The position numbers were made by a program, and so were the translations under genes. DNA of 9,354 nucleotides, taken from Micropruina sp. (GTDB lineage Bacteria > Actinomycetota > Actinomycetes > Propionibacteriales > Propionibacteriaceae). Within the stretch, counting starts at the first letter, position 1. The number at the start of each line of letters is the position of its first letter. Positions 6,409 to 9,354 of the stretch are shown piece by piece. Location: positions 2,589,001-2,598,354 of the forward strand of contig CP059261.1 in assembly GCA_013693855.1 (NCBI GenBank). The letters are read 5' to 3'. Below the pieces are notes generated by a model. That model did no database searches and was not told where the DNA came from. It saw only the letters and a list, made by a program, of their open reading frames with translations.

Positions 6409-6435
6409 CCGTACACCACCCCGCAGGACTTGACC
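6409..6435 (-). repeat. IS256-family element right terminal inverted repeat
   Basis: Read on the - strand it begins GGTCAAGTCC and ends GTGGTGTACGG, pairing with 5036-5062 (21 of 27). It starts 15 bases after the transposase stop. Confidence 0.88.
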
Positions 6436-6443
6436 CTATCCGC
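6436..6443. repeat. Target-site duplication, right side of the IS256-family element
   Basis: CTATCCGC is an exact repeat of 5028-5035. Only 63 bases (6444-6506), with no recognisable feature, separate it from the duplication of IS-A copy 2. Confidence 0.93.
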
Positions 6444-6506
6444 ACGTCCTGGCCGCATCGGAGGGGCCGCGCATCCCGAATTCAGATTGCCCCTCGGGTT
6501 CCCGGC

Positions 6507-6514
6507 CCATATGT
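6507..6514. repeat. Target-site duplication, left side of IS-A copy 2
   Basis: CCATATGT directly precedes the GGCTCTTC end and is repeated exactly at 7979-7986. It differs from the duplication of copy 1, so the two copies inserted separately. Confidence 0.95.
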
Positions 6515-6536
6515 GGCTCTTCATACCTGCGGTGGG
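6515..6536 (+). repeat. IS-A copy 2 left terminal inverted repeat
   Basis: Identical to 936-957, beginning GGCTCTTCATACC. Confidence 0.9.
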
Positions 6537-7279
6537 TCGAGGGTGAGTCCGCCGCCGATGAGGAGCATCCGTAGCCGGTAGTTGTTGTGGTTGCGGAAGC
6601 CGCGGGCGATGCGGCGGTGGAGCTCGATGAGGCCGTTGATGGATTCTGTCCCGCCGTTGGATGCTCGGCCTGTGTCGAAGTAGGCCAGGAACGCGTCCTT
6701 CCACTGGCGCAGGGTCCGACCCAGTCGGGCGATCTCGGGGATCGGGCAGGTGGGGAAGCTGGCGACGACCTGCTCGGCAAGTTCCCGTCCCTGGGCTGGG
6801 TCGGGGTGGGCGTAAGCGGCCCGAACGCGTTGGGCGCACTGCCACGCGACATGGACGGCATCATGACGTTCATCAGCAGCGATCGCCGCCGCGAGGCGGG
6901 CGTGTTGCTTGTCGGTGAGCCGTTCAGCCGCACAGCGCAGGATGTTCCGGATCCCGTACAAGGGGTTGCCGGAACGACCCCGGTGGCCGTGGATCTCCTG
7001 CTGGATGCGGCGACGGACCTCATCGACAGCCCTACCGGCCAGAGCGACCACATGAAACGCATCAAGGACAGCAGTGGCGTCAGCGAGTTTGTCGTCGATG
7101 GCGTTCTTGTACCCGCGGAACGGATCCAGGGTCGCGACCTCCACCCCAGCCTTGAACGTCTTGCCGCGCTGGTCGAGCCACGTCTTGTACACCGTCCCCG
7201 AACGTCCTGGCACCAGGTCGAGCAATCGTGCGCGGACGCGTCCGTCCTTGTCACGAGTGAGATCAACCATGCCCGTCAA
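6521..7279 (-). CDS. IS-A copy 2 transposase, C-terminal catalytic half
   Basis: The 252-codon product is identical to that of 942-1700, with the second catalytic aspartate at D52 and the glutamate at E212. The same -1 frame break separates it from the upstream half, here in the C run opposite 7300-7303. Translation could begin independently at the ATG 9 codon-independent bases after AAGGAG, or by frameshifting from the upstream frame. In this copy the upstream frame is itself damaged, so a full transposase is unlikely. Confidence 0.85.
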   Translation of the reverse strand: MTGMVDLTRDKDGRVRARLLDLVPGRSGTVYKTWLDQRGKTFKAGVEVATLDPFRGYKNAIDDKLADATAVLDAFHVVALAGRAVDEVRRRIQQEIHGHRGRSGNPLYGIRNILRCAAERLTDKQHARLAAAIAADERHDAVHVAWQCAQRVRAAYAHPDPAQGRELAEQVVASFPTCPIPEIARLGRTLRQWKDAFLAYFDTGRASNGGTESINGLIELHRRIARGFRNHNNYRLRMLLIGGGLTLDPPQV

Positions 7280-7857
7280 CTCCTTGGGACCTCGCCGGCG
7301 GGGTCGACGTGGTGCCAGAGGTGTTCGTCCACGCCGAGGGTGGTCACGCCGGCGAACCGGGACTCATCGGCGGCGGCACGGTCAGGATCGGCTCGATGCT
7401 GGTCCACACCGTTCGCCAGGTGGTGCCCAACTGGCGGGCCAGCCCGGCGATGGAGGCGTGCTCGCGGCGGACTTGTTCGGTCGCCCACCGGCACGCTCGG
7501 GTGGTGAGCATCGCGCGGGGCTTGGCGACCTGCCCGTCCTGCTCGGTGAACACTCCGACCGGACACGACGGCTCCGAACACGTCCACGTGCGCTTGCGCC
7601 ACCACACCACGGTCGACGCACCGAAACAGGGGATGTCGACCAGTCGGACCATCCGTCGGCCGTGGGAGCCGGCCACGACCCCCGCACGAGGGACAGCCCA
7701 TCACCGTTGACGGCGACTCGACGGTGATCTGCAATCGGCCCGGCTCGCGCTCCACCCCGATCACATGCAGGCCCGGAAGGCCCACCAACAGGTCGCAGCG
7801 GTCACAGTAGGCATCGGGCGCGTGGCAGCACGTCGTGCAGCCCGTAGGCTGGATCAT
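7276..7857 (-). pseudogene. IS-A copy 2 transposase, N-terminal half, frameshifted
   Basis: It starts at ATG 7857 and matches copy 1 through GCPSCG (residue 59). An extra C in 7679-7683 then throws the frame off, and a missing G at 7380-7381 restores it, so the product ends with the normal RAAADESRFAG...GVDEHLWHH segment and first catalytic aspartate. About 100 residues between the two changes are replaced by arginine- and proline-rich sequence. That removes the second cysteine pair of the zinc ribbon and the helix-turn-helix. The correct middle sequence is still present in another frame (7344-7676). Length stays 193 codons because the two indels cancel. Confidence 0.88.
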
Positions 7858-7956
7858 CGTCGAGGTCCTCGTGGGCAGGGAGTGTGGTAACTCCTGATCC
7901 TGAGGGCCTCGACCCCTACCTCACCCCACCAGCCTCACCCGGCGTGTCGCCCCACC

Positions 7957-7978
7957 CCCACCGCAAGTACGAAGAGCC
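7957..7978 (-). repeat. IS-A copy 2 right terminal inverted repeat
   Basis: It begins GGCTCTTCGTACTTGCGG on the - strand, as in copy 1. A C run at its inner edge is one base longer. Confidence 0.88.
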
Positions 7979-7986
7979 CCATATGT
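7979..7986. repeat. Target-site duplication, right side of IS-A copy 2
   Basis: CCATATGT is an exact repeat of 6507-6514. Its last T is the first base of a TTGACA hexamer (7986-7991) upstream of the repeat-protein gene. Confidence 0.95.
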
Positions 7987-8037
7987 TGACAGCAGCCTGT
8001 TCCTTGGCCGGAGCCCCTAGGCTTGACACAACCAGGG

Positions 8038-8043
8038 GGAGGG
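8038..8043 (+). promoter_or_regulatory. Ribosome binding site that fixes the GTG start at 8052
   Basis: GGAGGG lies within a purine run (8034-8046), 8 bases before GTG. No ATG in this frame has a comparable site, and the next in-frame ATG would remove the first repeats. Confidence 0.7.
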
Positions 8044-8051
8044 AGATTGCG

Positions 8052-9354
8052 GTGGAGCCGGAACAGCTAGTGCGCGTGGGTCGCGACCGGGAAGCGTCTG
8101 GCGACTTGCAGGCAGCATTCGCGGCGTACTCCGAGGCGGACCGGTTGGGTGACCCCGAAGCCTCCGTCCTGCTAGGGGAGCTTCATCGGAGACAGGGCGA
8201 CGTTGAGCAGGCGAGGGCCGCGTTGAGCCGCGCTGAGTCGCGGGGCCACATGGAAGCCGCCATGTGCTTGGGTAACCTCCACGCCGACTTGAGCGAGACA
8301 AGGGAGGCCGAGGCCGCTTATGCACGTGCGGTCTCCGCAGGCAGCCAAGTGGCTGTGTTGAATCTTGGACTGCTGTTGGCTGACCAGGGGCGGGATGACG
8401 AAGCGCTCGAGTTGCTTCGACGCTCGGCCGCCGACGGTGATTCAACCGCAGCGTGGGCTGTCGGTCGGCTTCTAGAGAAGCGTGGCGATTTCATGGAAGC
8501 CGCAGACGCCTACCGGCGGGGAGCTGACGCCGGAGATGCGCAGGCCGCTTTCGGGTTGGGCGCTGTTCTCATGAAAATGGGCCAGAAGCTGGCCGCGCGA
8601 GGCGCTTTTCAACGTGCTTTGGATCTGGGTTACGAGAGCGCGAAGCCCCTTCTCGAATGGTTCGCAAAAGGGGAGACCGAAGCTGAATTCATGGCCGATG
8701 GCGAGTCTCGGGCCGGAGACCCCGCGGCTGCTGTTGCGGCCGTGCGCGCACTTGAGCAGACGCTCGCCCGAATCCGCTATCGAATGCGTCAATCTTGGGC
8801 TACCACCAGCTTCACCATGAGAGAGAAGAGTGCGCGTCAGAGAGCGCTGGAGGACGGTCTCTCTCGCTGGAGAGCCAGCCACGAGCGGGTGAGAGCAGAG
8901 ATCCGAAGCTTGCAGGACCAGTTCGGGTCGTGGCCTGAGAGGCCGTTCGCCTCAAGTCCCACGGATGCCCGCATGCCATCGTACAGGCCGGCTGAGTGGC
9001 TCCAGTCCGGGGCCGGGGCCGGGAATGGCGCCTCTCTTCCGAGGAGACACGTGCGTTCGAAGCCGAGATGCGGGAGGCGGAGACCGCCCTTGCCGAGATA
9101 CGAAAGAGGGTGTTCACGGGAAGCTACAGGAGGGTCGCACTGGGTGCACTGGCTCGGATCGCCCAGAGGATTGAACTCCTGGTTCGAGTCGAGGCTAACG
9201 CCCGGGTCGAAGCTGAAGAGGCGGGGCGTTCGCGGGTCGATAGCGCGACGATGCTGTCCCGATCAGGGGAGGATCAGCTCGTACAAGCGCGCCAGACAGC
9301 CGATGCCGCGACGCGCACCCTTCCGGCTCTCATGCAGCCGTGGTCCAACCCCAG
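8052..9354 (+). CDS. Six-repeat (TPR/Sel1-like, 32-residue period) and coiled-coil protein, frameshifted, 3' end outside window
   Basis: GTG 8052 is chosen as start because GGAGGG (8038-8043) lies 8 bases upstream. Residues 17-206 form six tandem repeats of exactly 32 residues with pattern GD..eA...y.rA...Gd.eAa..LG.ll; glycines recur at 33, 65, 97, 129, 161, 193 and at 42, 74, 106, 138, 170. Such helical-hairpin repeats occur in actinobacterial TPR/Sel1-like proteins and usually bind other proteins. Residues about 225-295 are charged and helical (VRALEQTLARIRYRMRQSWA, later SRWRASHERVRAEIRSLQDQ). After about residue 318 the frame becomes arginine-rich noise, while the -1 frame, open from 8996, has clear coding character (ETRAFEAEMREAETALAEIR, then GALARIAQRIELLVRVEANA) to the window edge. 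One indel in the CCGGGG repeats at 9006-9023 would explain this. No signal peptide, membrane segment or catalytic motif is seen. The function is unknown. Confidence 0.8.
   Translation, partial: MEPEQLVRVGRDREASGDLQAAFAAYSEADRLGDPEASVLLGELHRRQGDVEQARAALSRAESRGHMEAAMCLGNLHADLSETREAEAAYARAVSAGSQVAVLNLGLLLADQGRDDEALELLRRSAADGDSTAAWAVGRLLEKRGDFMEAADAYRRGADAGDAQAAFGLGAVLMKMGQKLAARGAFQRALDLGYESAKPLLEWFAKGETEAEFMADGESRAGDPAAAVAAVRALEQTLARIRYRMRQSWATTSFTMREKSARQRALEDGLSRWRASHERVRAEIRSLQDQFGSWPERPFASSPTDARMPSYRPAEWLQSGAGAGNGASLPRRHVRSKPRCGRRRPPLPRYERGCSREATGGSHWVHWLGSPRGLNSWFESRLTPGSKLKRRGVRGSIARRCCPDQGRISSYKRARQPMPRRAPFRLSCSRGPTP

Larger units (their letters stand above)
5036..6435 (+). mobile_element. 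IS256-family insertion sequence (1400 bp), apparently intact
   Basis: The ends are set by exact 8-bp flanking duplications and by 27-bp terminal inverted repeats (5036-5062 and 6409-6435) that match at 21 of 27 positions, with a fully shared inner block GTGGTGTACGG. The element holds one full-length transposase on the + strand. A 13-bp palindrome, GGTGACGGTCACC (5091-5103), lies between the left end and the start codon. This is the only IS in the window reading rightward, and intact ends plus an intact gene suggest a recent, possibly still mobile, copy. Confidence 0.93.
6515..7978 (-). mobile_element. IS-A copy 2, ISL3-family insertion sequence (1464 bp)
   Basis: This is the same element as 936-2398, in the same orientation, 5579 bp further on. 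I see only three differences, all one-base changes in homopolymer runs: one G fewer at 7380-7381, one C more at 7679-7683, and one C more at 7955-7959. The 22-bp terminal repeats are 6515-6536 and 7957-7978. The first two indels scramble the middle of the transposase N-terminal half, so this copy should not make active transposase unless they are sequencing errors. It may still be moved in trans. Confidence 0.95.

Noticed and set aside
936..7978. Tandem or direct repeats as a CRISPR array or phage attachment sites
   Set aside because: The only long repeats are the two complete IS-A copies; the short direct repeats are IS target duplications. No spacer-repeat pattern and no integrase gene are present.
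8023..8028. Second TTGACA hexamer as a -35 box
   Set aside because: A matching -10 would fall on the ribosome site or start codon at about 8045-8052, leaving no leader, and no TANNNT-like hexamer is there.
8017..8882. - strand frames opposite the repeat-protein gene
   Set aside because: The + strand frame has a precise 32-residue repeat pattern and a ribosome site; the - strand products are proline- and arginine-rich shadows.

Overview
The window is high-GC DNA with GC-rich third codon positions, GTG starts and IS families common in Actinobacteria, so an actinobacterial chromosome or plasmid is likely. No marker identifies the genus. This is an accessory region dominated by insertion sequences: four IS elements occupy about 5.8 of 9.35 kb, and the host genes between them are partial or broken. 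I found no rRNA, tRNA or CRISPR array.

Layout. Positions 1-462 hold the 3' end of a probable nucleotidyltransferase (AbiEii-like) gene on the + strand. Positions 463-927 have no convincing gene but contain a 9-bp hairpin. IS-A copy 1 (936-2398, ISL3 family, transposase on the - strand) is bounded by an exact 8-bp target duplication, GGAATACC. IS-B (about 2452-3900) is a different ISL3-family element with an intact - strand transposase, imperfect ends and no visible target duplication. Positions 3901-5027 hold the remains of a small - strand operon of unrecognised genes, with several frame breaks. An IS256-family element (5036-6435) has an intact + strand transposase, 27-bp imperfect inverted repeats and an exact 8-bp duplication, CTATCCGC. 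IS-A copy 2 (6515-7978) is nearly identical to copy 1 and has its own duplication, CCATATGT. From 8052 to the right edge runs a + strand gene for a protein with six repeats of exactly 32 residues followed by coiled-coil-like helices. That gene has one probable frameshift near 9000-9040 and continues past the window.

How it fits together. Different duplications around each IS show that the two IS-A copies and the IS256 element arrived independently; the block is not a single composite transposon. Both IS-A copies share the same -1 frame break in the transposase, which may be programmed frameshifting, coupled translation of two halves, or one old mutation copied in trans. Copy 2 differs from copy 1 only by three one-base changes in C or G runs, which could be real decay or sequencing error. 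The only features here that look possibly novel are the 32-residue-repeat/coiled-coil protein and the decayed small operon. I did not find clear evidence of a new defence or other multi-gene system.
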